Positions 1-13,847 of a stretch of DNA of 64,000 bases are shown here, piece by piece. Source of the stretch: Adiantum capillus-veneris (taxonomy: Eukaryota; Streptophyta; Polypodiopsida; Polypodiales; Pteridaceae); assembly GCA_014529385.2 (NCBI GenBank), contig CM043966.1:90874587-90938586 (forward strand), read 5' to 3'. The notes under the pieces are model-generated. The model searched no databases and was not told the origin of the DNA. It was given only the letters and a program-made list of their open reading frames with translations. The translations under genes and the position numbers were made by a program. How positions within the stretch are numbered: the first letter of the stretch is position 1; every line of letters begins with the position of its first letter.

Positions 1-1400
1 GAAATGTAGGATACTTTGACACGTTTTGACTTAGTAGAAGTTAAAGATAAAAGCTTTGAGTGTAGCCATAGGATCTTAGCTCTCTTGTACACACATATAT
101 ACAAATCACTTACTTACAACAAGACAAAATTAAAGACATCAAAGCTCAATTCATATCTAATCATAGGTAGGATAAAAGGTGCTAATGATGTGTTAATGGA
201 AACTAATGTTTGTGGTCCAAACATGCTACAAATCTCCACGTTTGTTCCAGCTCAGTAAGAAACACTAAAAATTGTCGAAATTGCGCTAACGTAGGGAAAC
301 AAGATAAGAGACCTTTATATACTAGGCATAAAGAAATATAAGAGATTGGAAGAGAAAAGAAGAAAAATTACACTATATGGCTCTTGCACAACCTCAAGCG
401 TGAAATAAGGAGTGTAGCACACCTTTAATTACTCAATTTTGGTAAGCTTTCGATGAGGAAGCAAGAAGAGATTCCCTTATACACGTTTCTTTAATGGTCA
501 ATAATATGGCTTATTAATAAGAGATAATTACATAGAGCATGTGCGAGTTTATAATGTTACTTGTAAGGGCAAGCGTAGTGTGTGATGATGGTTGTACGGG
601 CTTGGTTTGAGAGATAGAGGGGCTTGGCTCATGAGAGATTGGCTTGTTGGAGTAGAGGAGCTTCACTTGTTGGAGTAGAAGAGCTTGGCTCGTGAGATCT
701 TGGATAGGTTTGATGAAAGTGTGGTTGAGAGTCTAGGGTTGAGCTTGGCTTGATACGATACAATGCAATACAATGTGACACAATACCCAAATGAGGGAGG
801 AAGAGCCTTATTTATAGGTGAGGTTGCCTCATTAAGAAGAAGATATTGTGGAGCATTTGCATAAGTATTGAGCTACTTTTGCCTCTATGTGAGGAATATG
901 AGTGATATTTGTTTCTCCAAATATCTCCTTGTTGGTGATGACACTTGTTTTTCTAGAGGTCTTTTAGTCCTAGTAAAAGTCTCCTTCTTGCCACATGCCC
1001 TTTCGCTTAGAGGATTCTAGCTTTTAAAAGTCTTGGGTTTTCTTAAGTTGTCACTTGCTTCCAAAAGTAGACGCATCATTGCGGATGTAATCATGCCATG
1101 CAACCCTTGATTAGAATTAATGAGAGGATTAATATGAATTTAAAATTGATGCATGGTAGGAAAAAGACAAACTAATGGATTGTATTATGCCATGTTGTTT
1201 TCATACTAAATATGCATGAGGACTAAATATCTTAAAGAAATTAAGGTGAGATAGAAAAATGATTAGCAAAATAATTTATTAGATAACGTATATAATTTTA
1301 TCGTATATGTTGTGCATGCATATGTACATTTATAGAGAAGATTCTCACACATTTAAATACATACATCACGATATTCATCACATGTTCCTATTATAGACGT
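1..1400. other. No recognisable gene; AT-rich flank
   Basis: No convincing coding region is seen. An 80-codon ORF at 16-258 has no recognisable motif. A TATA-like CTATAAATAAGG reads on the minus strand at 806-817 and is followed (minus sense) by low-complexity CAATAC/CAATGT repeats. This could be the promoter part of an old minus-strand LTR, but no matching second copy was found. Confidence 0.4.
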
Positions 1401-1413
1401 GCTATTGCGCAAG

Positions 1414-1939
1414 AGTGCTCAGTTTGTTGAGCGCATGAGATAGCATTAGAGAGAGGAAAAATAAGAGGAATCCAGTCAACTCGATTTTCAAAAAAACTTG
1501 GCACTAGTGCTTGTTGAAATGGCCATCTTGATTTTAAAAAAATCTTGATGCTGGCGCTCATTGCCAAAGGAGTGAGGAGGCGAATTTGAAAAGACCCTCA
1601 AGCACTAGTGTTCGTTGCCATATTAGGGGATACCCATCAAATAACCAAAATCAGTGCCTATATAAAGGCATGGTGTACGTACCCTTTTTTATTTTTCCAA
1701 AAGGTTTCCATGAACTTTGCTAATTTTTTGAGGTATGCTCAATCACCCACTCCATCTCCTTCCCTCCACATCTCTCTCTTTCCCTCCCTATGTCTAGTGT
1801 GAGTGCTAGTGCTCATATTCTAGTGAGCATGCACTATGAATTTATGTGAAGCCACTTGCTAGAGCTTAAATTTAAGTGATCATGAAATATAAATAGAGGG
1901 TGATGCCAATAGGCACTAGCACTCAAAAAAACATAGCGC
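1414..1939. repeat. Duplicated repeat, copy A, left part
   Basis: This segment is closely similar to 17120-17550. Shared landmarks are GTGCTCARTTTGTTGAGCG, a TATATAAAGGCATGG-type box near 1660 and a run of TTCCCTCCCTAT. Copy A has about 105 bp (around 1455-1560) that copy B lacks. It is cut at 1939 by LTR element 1 and resumes at 13520, so copy B preserves the empty site. The CACTAGTGCTCG motif recurs inside it. Confidence 0.8.
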
Positions 1940-2053
1940 TGATAGCCGACTTTCGGAAATCAAAGAAAAAAAAAACTCATTTTCCCCCCTCACTCTCAGT
2001 ACCCCCCCCACCATAGCTTATTCCCCCCCGCCCTATGGGCATTGGATAAAAAC

Positions 2054-2108
<55 letters not shown>

Positions 2109-3038
2109 CTCATTTTCCCTACATACCCCTCCCCTAATATCTCTCTCTCCCAATTTACCCTCCCCGGCCAGGCAAAAACTTTGAAAATATCACCCCCGAC
2201 CCCTCTCTCATTCTCCCTCGCTGTGAGCCGCATAGAAACCCCCCCCCCCCCCCCCCCCCCCTCCGCTCTCTGTATTCTTACACTCACCCTTTACATTCCC
2301 CCTCACATTTCTCCCCCCCACTCTCATTACCCCCCCCCTTTGGCCCGCTAATATTCCCTCCCCGACCCCCCCTCCCTCTTCCCCACCCGCTCGCCTCACC
2401 CTCCCCTCGCCTCATCCCCCCCCCCCTGGCCCGCTGATATATTCCCCCACTCCACCCATTGACTTGTCCCCCCCCCTCGTCCTCAAGCTCCCATGCAAAA
2501 CAATGAAACCCCCCCCCCCCCCCCCCCCCCTCTCTCTCTCTCTCTCACCCACACATCTCCCGTACCCCACTCCACACCTCACCCCTCCCTCTCCCTCACA
2601 ATCTCTCTCTCTCTACTCAGCGCGGACCCGTTCTCTCTCTCTCACCCGGGCGCTTAGGCCATGCAAAGGAAAATTCTCTCTCTCTCTCTCCTCCTCACGG
2701 ACAGCGTCACATAGGACCACCCTCTCTCTCACCATACACACACACACAATCACCCCCCCCCCCCCCCCCCCCCCTCCTCCCCCTCTCTCCCTTCGGCATT
2801 GTGCGCGCAATCCGCATACCACACACACACCCACCCGGGCGCTCGCGCAGGCAGCAGGCCATACACATACACACACATGCAATACACACACACACCATCC
2901 CTACATAAACACACACACACACACACACACACCGCACACACTCTCTCTACCCCTACCCATATCCCCCCCCATCCACCTCGCGCAGAAGCAGGCCGCCGGT
3001 CATCCGCCACCAACAAGAGAAAAAAGAAACAAAAAAAA

Positions 3039-3062
3039 CTATATATATATTATATATATATA
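3039..3062 (+). promoter_or_regulatory. Putative TATA region of LTR element 1
   Basis: A run of TATATATAT/ATATATATA is followed by GCCCCCTTCCCAC in both LTRs (second copy about 11867-11888). It is the only strong AT box in an otherwise C-rich LTR, so it is the likeliest core promoter. No transcript evidence is available. Confidence 0.35.
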
Positions 3063-3966
3063 GCCCCCTTCCCACACACGTTTTCGCACACACATACATA
3101 CACATACACACACACCCGCCCTCATGCATGAATACATACACACACGCATATACGCACCGCACCACAAATACAAAGGAGAAAAACGGCTACCACATCAACG
3201 AATAAAAGAAGAAGGATCCAAAGCACGCGCCGCCAACAGCAAAAAGAGAAAATGCGCCGAAGGCATGCCCCGGCCGACTCCGAAAAGAAGTACGCTCAAC
3301 ACCGACGCACCAGCAGCACACCATTCGCTGGCAACACGCAACCACGATGCCATCCCAGTAATTTATAGGTTATTTTCATCATTATCTTCAGTTTTCACCC
3401 AAGCCATTGTAAATTTCCATTTTTTGTAAATACCCTCTCTCTAGGTGATGGTCACAAAGGCCCACCTAGAGATTCCCATCTTTTAATAACCTCCCAAAAC
3501 AAAGCAAGGGTCAACCACACCAGGCCCACCACTTTCTTTGTCTCCCCGATTAAGCTTACCCTAACCACACTGGGATTACCATAATCCAAGCAGCCAACAC
3601 CTATAAATTGGCATTGAGAGGTCACTATCGGGGGGGGGCAATTCATGAGGAGCCAAGCATTTGGTAGAGTGTAGTGGGAAGGATTGACACTATCACCATC
3701 ACGGGGAGGGGGCTTGTGTGTTGGGTTTGCCTTGGGAATTGCACCATGCGAAGGGAACCACATCCATCTCTCGACTCCAATGGTCGATGCACACACGTAT
3801 GCACGCTCTTGGTAGTAAGTATTCACAATCATTGAGCCGTCTTAGAGAAGGCACCAAGTAGGTTGCACCACCTCCTCCCCCTACCTCTCTACCATCACGG
3901 CATGCCACTTTGTAAATATTGAAGAAATAATTCACCCTCACACCGCCGAGGGTTTTCATCGTTTGC

Positions 3967-3971
<5 letters not shown>

Positions 3972-4050
<79 letters not shown>
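3972..4050. repeat. (CT)n microsatellite in 5' LTR
   Basis: About 79 bp of uninterrupted CT. The matching tract in the 3' LTR (13296-13352) is shorter, showing length change since insertion. Confidence 0.95.
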
Positions 4051-4055
<5 letters not shown>

Positions 4056-4213
4056 GTAGGTTTGTGGTGTTCATATCATCGTGGTTTTGCGTCCTAGCCG
4101 CTCAAAGCTAGGTGGTGCCCCCTGTTCACTTTATCGTGGCAGGCTCGAGGCGCGCCATTCGGCCCCAGCGTTTTAGAGGCCATCGGGGTTCGGGGTTCGC
4201 TTTGTGTCCGTCA

Positions 4214-4235
4214 TTTGGTGCCCCCATTGAGGAGG
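4214..4235 (+). promoter_or_regulatory. Putative primer-binding site, element 1
   Basis: The sequence TTTGGTGCCCCCATTGAGGA starts directly after the 5' LTR. Its TTTGGYGCC start and position match gypsy primer-binding sites complementary to a tRNA 3' end. The tRNA was not identified. Confidence 0.5.
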
Positions 4236-4289
4236 GATTTTCTAAGACCCTTCAGTTTACAATGCTGAAAGTGATGCCCACTACCAATC

Positions 4290-5249
4290 ATGGACGAGTG
4301 GCTGAAGGAATTTTCTAACTGGAGGACGGAAGAAGAGGAGACAAAGGAGGCAGTAGCCGCCTTCATTGAGGTGCTACTGCCAGGCTGCAGTGTCATCAGC
4401 ATTCAAGAGGTAAATTCTCCCTCTCGTGTCGCTCGTTCTAACCATAAATCGAAAGCATCAGGTGGGAGATTGGTGAAGTGCCATCACTGTTGTCAACCAA
4501 GGCACACGGTCAATGAGTGCCAGCAATGAAGGCAGCGAAAGGGCTGAAGTCATCTACATCGACATTCATCGCAAAGAAATCATTCACGTCAAGGAAGGGA
4601 AGCAAACGGTGAGACCTCTTTTCCCTAAAGAAACTGCAGTCAAAGATATAACTCCAAAGTGGCCTAAAGGGGCTGCTCGAGCCAAAGGCAAGGAGAAGAT
4701 AAGCCAGTCTGGAAACACATGACCCCGAAGGGGGAAGCATCTGGCCAAGCAAGTGCTTCTAGCTCAGAGAGCCGGGTTGTACCCACTTTATCAAAGAATA
4801 AGTCATCCGAAGCTAAGCAGCGGAAGGTCGCCTACCGATTTGCACGACGCATGCGAGTGCTACCAATCCACTTCGACAATCCAAAAGAAGAAGTGGTAAG
4901 AAGATTCCCATGTCCTAGAGAAGAGTGGTTTGGCTACTGCTCTCGCTGTTTTGGGAAGCGAGTAGAGGACCTTCCTCCTCTCCCTGTACAACCTATCCTG
5001 AAGAAGCTCTCTACCACGGGAGAAACCCAGTGGGCTGGAGACGAGCTACAACTAAATGAAGTAGAATTCATGCAACACGCCGATTACAGAAATTACCTAC
5101 AATTGCTGTTAGCCAAGAGGCTGGGAGTGGTCAGACGCGTCACCATCACCCCATACGTGCTGAGCAACGAAGGAAAGGTAGAGCCCATGAAAGGCGACGA
5201 CCTCTTGTGGATGTGCCGACTCATCAACGCTGGCACGATAAGAGTATAA
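4290..5249 (+). pseudogene. Extra ORF upstream of gag (element 1), CCHC-containing
   Basis: Three consecutive reading-frame segments (4290-4529, 4513-4722, 4719-5249) read as one decayed protein of roughly 320 residues. The first ends in a zinc-knuckle-like motif CHHCCQPRHTVNEC, spaced C-x2-C-x4-H-x4-C. The last segment contains basic RFARRMR and a cysteine pair in YCSRCFGKR. It lies between the primer-binding site and the true gag at 5592, so it is an additional ORF. Ogre-type Tat elements are known for an ORF before gag, but I cannot show homology. Its role is unknown. Two frame changes make it non-functional as it stands. Confidence 0.6.
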
Positions 5250-5591
5250 GTAAGTATTCCACCCTCTGTGCATGATGGAAAACTGGCCGACGGCATTCCC
5301 GTTCAGATTCCTGCAGCATATGCATGTGAATATCTATGTAGATAGGAAAGTCTTCTACCAACAGAAAATCGTTTACCTATTCGGTGCGGCAGTACTAGGA
5401 GAAATCCTCAATTCCCCGAAACCTATCATTCTCCACGTATTAGATTACCATCATTCCTTTAATGTCTCTATTTTTATCCTGTTTTAACCTATCCATCCAC
5501 CCCTGTAAAAGCCGCTATGAGCCGCTACTGTTGATGTTAAAAAAAAAGGAAAAAGAAAAAAAAAGAGTTTGTAATTTCCCGAGTCACCACC

Positions 5592-6779
5592 ATGGAAAGT
5601 GTTTCTTTCCCCATGTTTAGTGGAAAGAAGGGAGAGGATCTCACCACCGACTTTTGGGATGATTTCAACATTGCTTGTGTCGTCTCCAACAAAGATGACG
5701 ACGTTTCACGACTTAGAATTTTTCCTCTACTGATGAAAGTAGAGGCTAAGTCATGGTATAATGCATTGCCCCAGGCTACCAAGAATGCATGGGATGTGTT
5801 AAGGGTTGCTTTTGTAAAGAGGTTTGGTGGAGGCACAACCTCGGAGAAGCTATGGCAGCTACCGACAGAATTAAAGCAGGGAGGCCTGCTGGAGTATGCC
5901 ACCTACGAGTCAAAGTTTGTGGATTTATAGGAGAGATGGGTTGCCACACTGGAGGAAGGAGAAGGAGCGCCTAATTTCCTAAAGAAGGATTGTTTCATTG
6001 CTGGTCTATGGTCGCCGCTTAGAGAGAAGGTGAAGGGAAGGTTTCCTGCAACATATGAGTTGGCAGTCGAAGTAGCCCGCCTTAAAGACAAGAAGCTGCG
6101 CATGCAAGCAAGAGTAAACGAGTCAGAGGAAATAAGCTCGGCCCGACCGACCCCAGTGGCTGAAACAGCCAATCATAGAGTCCAATCACAGGAGGCATTA
6201 GAAGGACAACAAGACCTGCTGAGTCGCGTCACCACCCAACTAGAGAGTTTATCTGTGCATCTGGTGCAGCAAGGGCATGCATATGGCAGAAACCCAGAAC
6301 AAGGAAGGGGACAACGAAGGCAGAACCCAGAGTACCACTGTTACAACTGCTGGGAAGATGGCCATGGAATGTACTACTGCCCACACCCAAGGAGGTAGAA
6401 TTTCAATAGAGGGGGGAGACAAAATCAGATCTCTCCGCCAAGAGCAAGACCACTACCACCTAGGCAGCCAGGACCAATCCCACCGGTCCAAATCCCGCGA
6501 CTACCTGTACAACAGCAACCACCACCCCAACCTCTCATTCCGCCACTACCCCCACCACCTGCTATGAACCAAGCGGTGAGTGTTATTAGCTTGGAGGCTA
6601 AAGGGAAGGCGAAGGTAGAAGAGTCAGCTCGACAGGAGCACAAAGGACAAGCGAAGGTAGAAGAAGTGGATGCTATGGGAGTGAATCATGCGAGGTACGA
6701 GGAGGCATCTCAAAAAGAAGAGAAGATGAAAGAGAAGCCGAGTCTAGCAAGCAAGCAGCTAAACCGTGGCGGAAGATAG
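5592..6779 (+). pseudogene. gag: gag of LTR element 1 (two in-frame TAG stops)
   Basis: The retrotransposon capsid protein begins at an ATG with good context (ACCACCATGG). The N-terminal capsid region includes the typical KSWYNALP and DVLRVAFVKRF blocks. A zinc knuckle, CYNCWEDGHGMYYC (C-x2-C-x4-H-x4-C), lies near 6342-6383 and would bind the element RNA. The frame stays open from 5592 to 6779 apart from TAG at 5928-5930 and TAG at 6396-6398; both could come from CAG by C-to-T change. A proline-rich linker and a Lys/Glu-rich tail follow the knuckle. A frameshift near 6770 leads into the protease frame. Confidence 0.82.
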
Positions 6780-6892
6780 ACATCGTTGACTTCTCACTAG
6801 GTGAGTATGCACAACCCTATGATTTAGTTCAGGATGTGTTAATGCAGGGCCCGAAGATAACTTAGCCCCAATTACTCCACTTTGCACCCAGA

Positions 6893-7453
6893 ATGAGGAG
6901 GCAATGGACGAAAATGGTAAGTACCAGGAAATCAAGACCACGGATAGCTGGGGCTATCTCTCGGAGGGATCTCGACGACATCCTGCCAACCATGGACGCT
7001 CACATCAAAGGGCAACGGATTTCAAACGTCTACATAGATGGTGGCGCGCAAATATGCATCATGAGTGAAAAGATGATGCACCATCTAGGTCTAGAGGTAA
7101 GTAGGCCGGCACCCTGCCGAGTCAAGATGGAAAACAATGTAAGAGTAAAATGCGTAGGCATTGTAAATGCGGTCAAAGTAAAAGCATTCAATACAGAAGT
7201 GGAGGTAGATATCTTCGTCATGCCACACAAAGGGGATGGCTACCCTATTATTCTTGGAAGGCCTTGGCTTATGGCTATGGAAGCTAAACAAGACTGGAGC
7301 ACTGGGCTGATCCAGATGAAGGATGCTAAAGGGAAGTCCATTATTCTACGACATGAGGATTGGAAAGCAGCGCAACATGATCTTGGAGGCTTCAGAAGAC
7401 GAGTCCACCAGCGACTACTCGTCTACCTCAAGAGAAGACACGACCACCACTGA
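6893..7453 (+). pseudogene. Aspartic protease region of element 1 pol
   Basis: A retroviral-type protease domain is recognised by VYIDGGAQICIM, where Asp-Gly-Gly replaces the usual Asp-Ser/Thr-Gly (common in plant gypsy elements), and by the flap-distal ILGRPWLM block near 7252-7272. The frame actually continues upstream to about 6780 with one stop. It is lost near 7430, where coding continues in the frame that starts at 7323. The domain would cut the Gag-Pol precursor. Confidence 0.8.
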
Positions 7454-8751
7454 CGGGAGTGACAGTAGCATCGAAGTAATGGGAGTCATTCTTAAAGACC
7501 CAGGAAGATTAACACAATTTGAAGCAACCTCGGCAAACCAAGAGGGATCATCAGGTATGCACTCATTGGAGGATGTAGGTAAGCTACAAAAAATGCTCTC
7601 AAATGAGTTAACCAATGAAGAAAGGAAGGAGTACGTCTCCATGTTAGGTAGCTTCACTACTTTGTTCATTGATGGCTATGATAAGATCACAGGAATTACA
7701 GTAGTATAACACCACACAAAGCTCAAGGAAGGCAGTAAACCCGTAGTACAAAATCTCAGAAGACTTGGAGTAATCCAACAAGAGGCATTTCTTAAAGAAG
7801 TGAGAAGTTTGCTACAAGCAGGTTTCATCTATCCTGTCGAAGACTCAGAATGGGTCCCCCCCAGTAGTAGTCACGCCAAAAAAAAAAGGTAAGTGGAGAG
7901 TCTGTGTGGATTATAAACCTCTCAATGCAGCCACGAAGAGGGACCACTTTCCCCTCCCATTCCAGGATGAAATACTCAATGAAGTGGCAGGTCACGAACG
8001 ATACATAGTATGCGATGGCTACTCAGGATACTTCCAGCTTAGCATTGTGGAGGAGGATCAGAAGAAGACAACCTTCATCACACCTTGGGGATGTTTTGCC
8101 TACAGAGTGATGCTGTTTGGCCTCACTAACGCCCCAGCCACGTTTCAACGCTATGTGACTTTTGTTTTCCAACTCTACTTTGGAACATCAATATGGGTTT
8201 TCATAGATGATTTTTGCATCTGTAGCTCACAAGCCCTTCATTTAAGCAAAGTCTATGAGGGCTTAACCAGGCTGCAAACCTTGGGTGGCCAACTCAACGT
8301 GGACAAGTGTCACATTGGTGAGAGCAAAGTCACTCTCCTTGGTCATGTAATTTTAGCAAAAGGAATCGAGGCTGACCCTAGCAAGATTCAGGCTCTGGTG
8401 TCTTTATCATCACCCACCACCGCCAAGCAGCTGGTTTCTTTCCTTCAGAAGGTAAGATACTTAAGCAGGTTCATTTACCTGCTATCTCAAGTGGTCCTTC
8501 CCCTACAACAACTCACCCAGAGGGATGTCTTCTCATGGAGTAAAGAGAACGAGCAGCAGTTTACTGAGGTGAAGCAAATCCTAGCTAAGCTTCCCACTAT
8601 TTCACCTCCTAAGTGGGACGAGCCATTTTATGTGAACCCTAGTGTGGGAAATGATACACTAGGAGAAATGCTAATTCAAAAGGATCCCAAAACTTCTTTC
8701 ATGCGCCCTATTTACTTCTCTAGTCGAGTTATGACCCCATCAGAAAAATGA
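7323..8751 (+). pseudogene. Reverse transcriptase and first RNase H of element 1
   Basis: The linker frame 7323-7709 stops at TAA, continues in frame to a C6 run at 7855-7860, and shifts there into the RT frame. The RT shows WRVCVDYKPLN, a palm YSGYFQ, TPWGCFAYRVMLFGLTNAP, and the catalytic FIDDF box near 8199-8214 (both aspartates kept). The RT-linked RNase H ends with PIYFSSRVMTPSEK, but its first catalytic Asp is not seen (YVNPSVG). That loss is typical of Tat elements that gained a second RNase H. TGA at 8749-8751 interrupts the frame. Confidence 0.88.
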
Positions 8752-8769
8752 TTTACCGAAGTAGAACAC

Positions 8770-9906
8770 ATGGTTCTGGCACTAATGTTTGCTACCACAA
8801 AGTTCCGCTCCTATCTCATGCCTATACCATTTGTAATCCTGACAATGGAAGAGGTTTTCCCATATGTAATGCGACACATGGATGTCTCATCTAGGATCTC
8901 AAAGTGGTTAATTAGACTACAAGAGTTTGACTACACCATGCAAGTAGAAAACTCCACCAGGGCTAGTTTAGCGAGAATTCTCACTCATCGCCATTATGAG
9001 AAGAAGCTGAAGGTCGACACGGAAGCAAAGGAAGGAACACCAGAGATAGAAAGTCCTAAGCTAGAGAGAGCTCACTCTCTTTTCTTTAACGGAGCATACA
9101 AGAGAACAATGGATCAATCTGCAACAGGTATGGTCATTTTCAATGAACAGCAAGAAAGAGTATTCTCCATGGGGCAGTTATTACACTCCCACTCCAACAA
9201 TGAGGTAGAATATGCAGCCCTAATCCTTGGGTTGGAACAATGTATTTCACAAAGAATTCAGCGCCTCAATGTGTTCGGCGACGCTTTGCTTTTGATAAGG
9301 CAGATAAATGGCACCTGGGAGTGCAAAAATCAGGTTTTACTTAGTCAACTTCGCCAAGTTAAGGACCTTCTGAAGAAGTTTGAAGCAGTGAAGCTCTTCC
9401 ATGTCCCCAGAGCAGAAAATCAAGAGGCAGATGCACTAGCTAAAGAAAGAATACAAGACATTCCCGTAGGATCAATCAAATTAAAACTACCCCTCTTCCA
9501 AGGTAGTGATGTTATGCCTAATATCATCAGCTTTCTAGATACAGGAGAATGTCCAGCAAGACACACCAAAGGCCAAAAACAATGGTTGGTAAGGAAGGCT
9601 ACTAGGTACCGCCTTATAGACGACCACTTGTATTGTAAGGGCAAAGATCCAATTCTCAGGCGGGTGCCAACCTCCAGTGAAATCACAGAGGTAATTTCAA
9701 GTTGCCATGATGGCGTCTGCGGCGGTCATTTTGCTCTAGATATCACCAGCAGGAAGATTCTACAGGCAGGATACTTTTGGCCTAGTTTGAACAGAGATGT
9801 ACACCATTGGTGTAAAACATGTAAGGCTTGTCAAGTGGCCAGTGATCGCACGTTAACCTACGAGCCACAACCCCCTATCATTCCATATGGTCCTTTTGAG
9901 AAATAG
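8770..9906 (+). pseudogene. RNase H tail, second (archaeal-type) RNase H, integrase zinc finger
   Basis: This frame completes the first RNase H/connection region (TKFRSYLMPIPF, RLQEFDY). It then carries a second RNase H: LFFNGAYKR, NNEVEYAALILGL, VFGDALLLIRQ and ENQEADALAKE. Three of four acidic catalytic positions remain; the first is Asn in place of Asp, a G-to-A type change. An integrase HHCC finger follows (HDGVCGGH and CKTCKAC). TAG at 9904-9906 falls where a Trp is usual (EK-stop-GID). The dual RNase H order places the element in the Tat group. Confidence 0.85.
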
Positions 9907-9963
9907 GGAATAGATGCAATCGGTCCCTTACCAAGGGCCCAATCAGGTAAACTGTACATCATA

Positions 9964-10584
9964 GTGGGTGTAGACTACATCACGCAATGGGCAGAAGCAA
10001 CGGCCACCACCCGCATTACAACCCAAGAGGTGGCAAAGTTCATTTTTGAGCATATCGTTTGCCGTTTTGGCACTCCTCTTGAGATAATATCACATAGAGG
10101 ACCAGGATTCAGAGGTGATTTGGTGGGAGAACTGATGAAGAAGTTAGGCATCACACGTCGGCATTCCACACCATACTACCCACAATGCAATGGTCTGGTA
10201 GAGAAGGTAAATGGAATGATTTGCAAATCCATCACAAAACAGGTGAACAACCACACAGGGGACTGGGATAAACATCTCATGGCAGCTCTTTGGGCCTACA
10301 GAACAACGTTCCGAACATCACTAGGTTTCACTCCTTTCCATCTAGTTTATGGGAAGGAGGCAATTCTACCCATTGAGGTACAAATAGCCAGCTTACGAGT
10401 CTTGGCTAGCCAGACATACCGACCAATTGTAAACCTCCGAAACCACATCTTGGATCTGGAGAGACTCCAATTGGATAGGGAAGAAGCAATCAATCACTAT
10501 GCAGCACAGGTAGAACGACGTCGGCTCACTTTCAATCAAGGGCTTAAAGAAAAAGGACTGGAAAAAGGCATGTTAGTACTGTGA
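9964..10584 (+). pseudogene. Integrase catalytic core of element 1
   Basis: An rve-type integrase core shows the first catalytic Asp in GVDYITQWAEA and the Glu in NGLVEKVNG. The second catalytic Asp, normally in S-D-R-G, is His here (SHRGPGF, codon 10093-10095). Conserved HSTPYYPQCNG, LWAYRTTFRTS and FHLVYGKEAILP blocks surround the site. TGA at 10582-10584 ends the frame where Arg is expected. With His in the triad, this integrase should not join strands even if translated. Confidence 0.88.
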
Positions 10585-10786
10585 TACGACAACAGATTTG
10601 ACACTAGGAAGGATAAGAAATTTCAACCCAGATGGGAAGGGCCATTCATCGTCAAGAAACGGCAGCTATAAGCTCATGGAAGCAGATGGCCTTAGGTTTG
10701 ACCTAGAATTCGTGCTAGACATTCCAGAAGAGGGAGAACCCTCTAACTTTGCAGCTGAAGAAGCGAAAGAAGGGCTAGAAGCATGA
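10585..10786 (+). pseudogene. Integrase C-terminal region of element 1
   Basis: After the TGA, coding sense continues as YDNRFDTRKDKKFQPRWEGP, the usual gypsy integrase C-terminal block before the tail domain, with frame changes near 10620-10660. The acidic end (EEGEPSNFAAEEAKEG) closes pol shortly before the polypurine tract. Confidence 0.6.
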
Positions 10787-10797
10787 ATGCCTCTAGC

Positions 10798-10810
10798 CAA
10801 AGAGAGAGGG
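10798..10810 (+). promoter_or_regulatory. Polypurine tract of element 1
   Basis: AAAGAGAGAGGG precedes the 3' LTR by four bases (CTAA). The position fits plus-strand primer function in reverse transcription. Confidence 0.6.
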
Positions 10811-10814
10811 CTAA

Positions 10815-13519
<2,705 letters not shown>

Positions 13520-13748
13520 GCACTATTTCTCATTGTTAAACGAGGGGAGAAAGGAGCGCTATTGCTCTACTTTCCCTCCCTATCTCCCTCACTTGCAGCC
13601 GCTAGTGCTTGTTGTCGGGTGAGAGGAGTATCCTATTGCAATGCGTACTCTATATCGATGCTTGTTTAAAGGCATGGTTGGTGTTAAATATTTTTACTTT
13701 TCTAGCAAATTTTTGTGATGATTACTTGTTTGTTAAAGGTATGCTCTC

Positions 13749-13847
13749 GTTCCCTCTCCATCTCCCTATTTCCCTCCCTGTTTCTTTCACTTATAGGTAG
13801 GAAAAGTGAGGGAGATAGGGAGGGAAAGAGGGAGATGGAGAGAGAAC
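13749..13847. repeat. Imperfect inverted repeat with ~45-bp arms
   Basis: Pyrimidine-rich GTTCCCTCTCCATCTCCC... on the left is the reverse complement of ...GGGAGATGGAGAGAGAAC on the right, around a short TATAGGTAG centre. The homologous place in copy B (17791-17845) is also palindromic, so this is part of the repeat family. Confidence 0.75.

Larger units (their letters stand above)
1940..4213 (+). repeat. 5' LTR of element 1
   Basis: This 2274-bp LTR is repeated at 10815-13519. The first ~1.2 kb is almost entirely pyrimidine on the + strand: CT repeats (2056-2105), C runs of about 20 (2239-2261, 2509-2530, 2752-2775) and CA repeats. A TATA-like AT tract at 3039-3062 precedes a GC-rich stretch and could be the core promoter. 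A second CT tract fills 3972-4050. Long ORFs in this LTR are microsatellite artefacts rather than genes. Confidence 0.88.

Noticed and set aside
2033-3165. Many ORFs on both strands with Arg-Glu, Ser-Leu, His-Thr or poly-Gly repeats
   Set aside because: They are translations of CT, CA and C-run microsatellites in the LTR; the same occurs at 10783-12541 and around every GA/CT tract.
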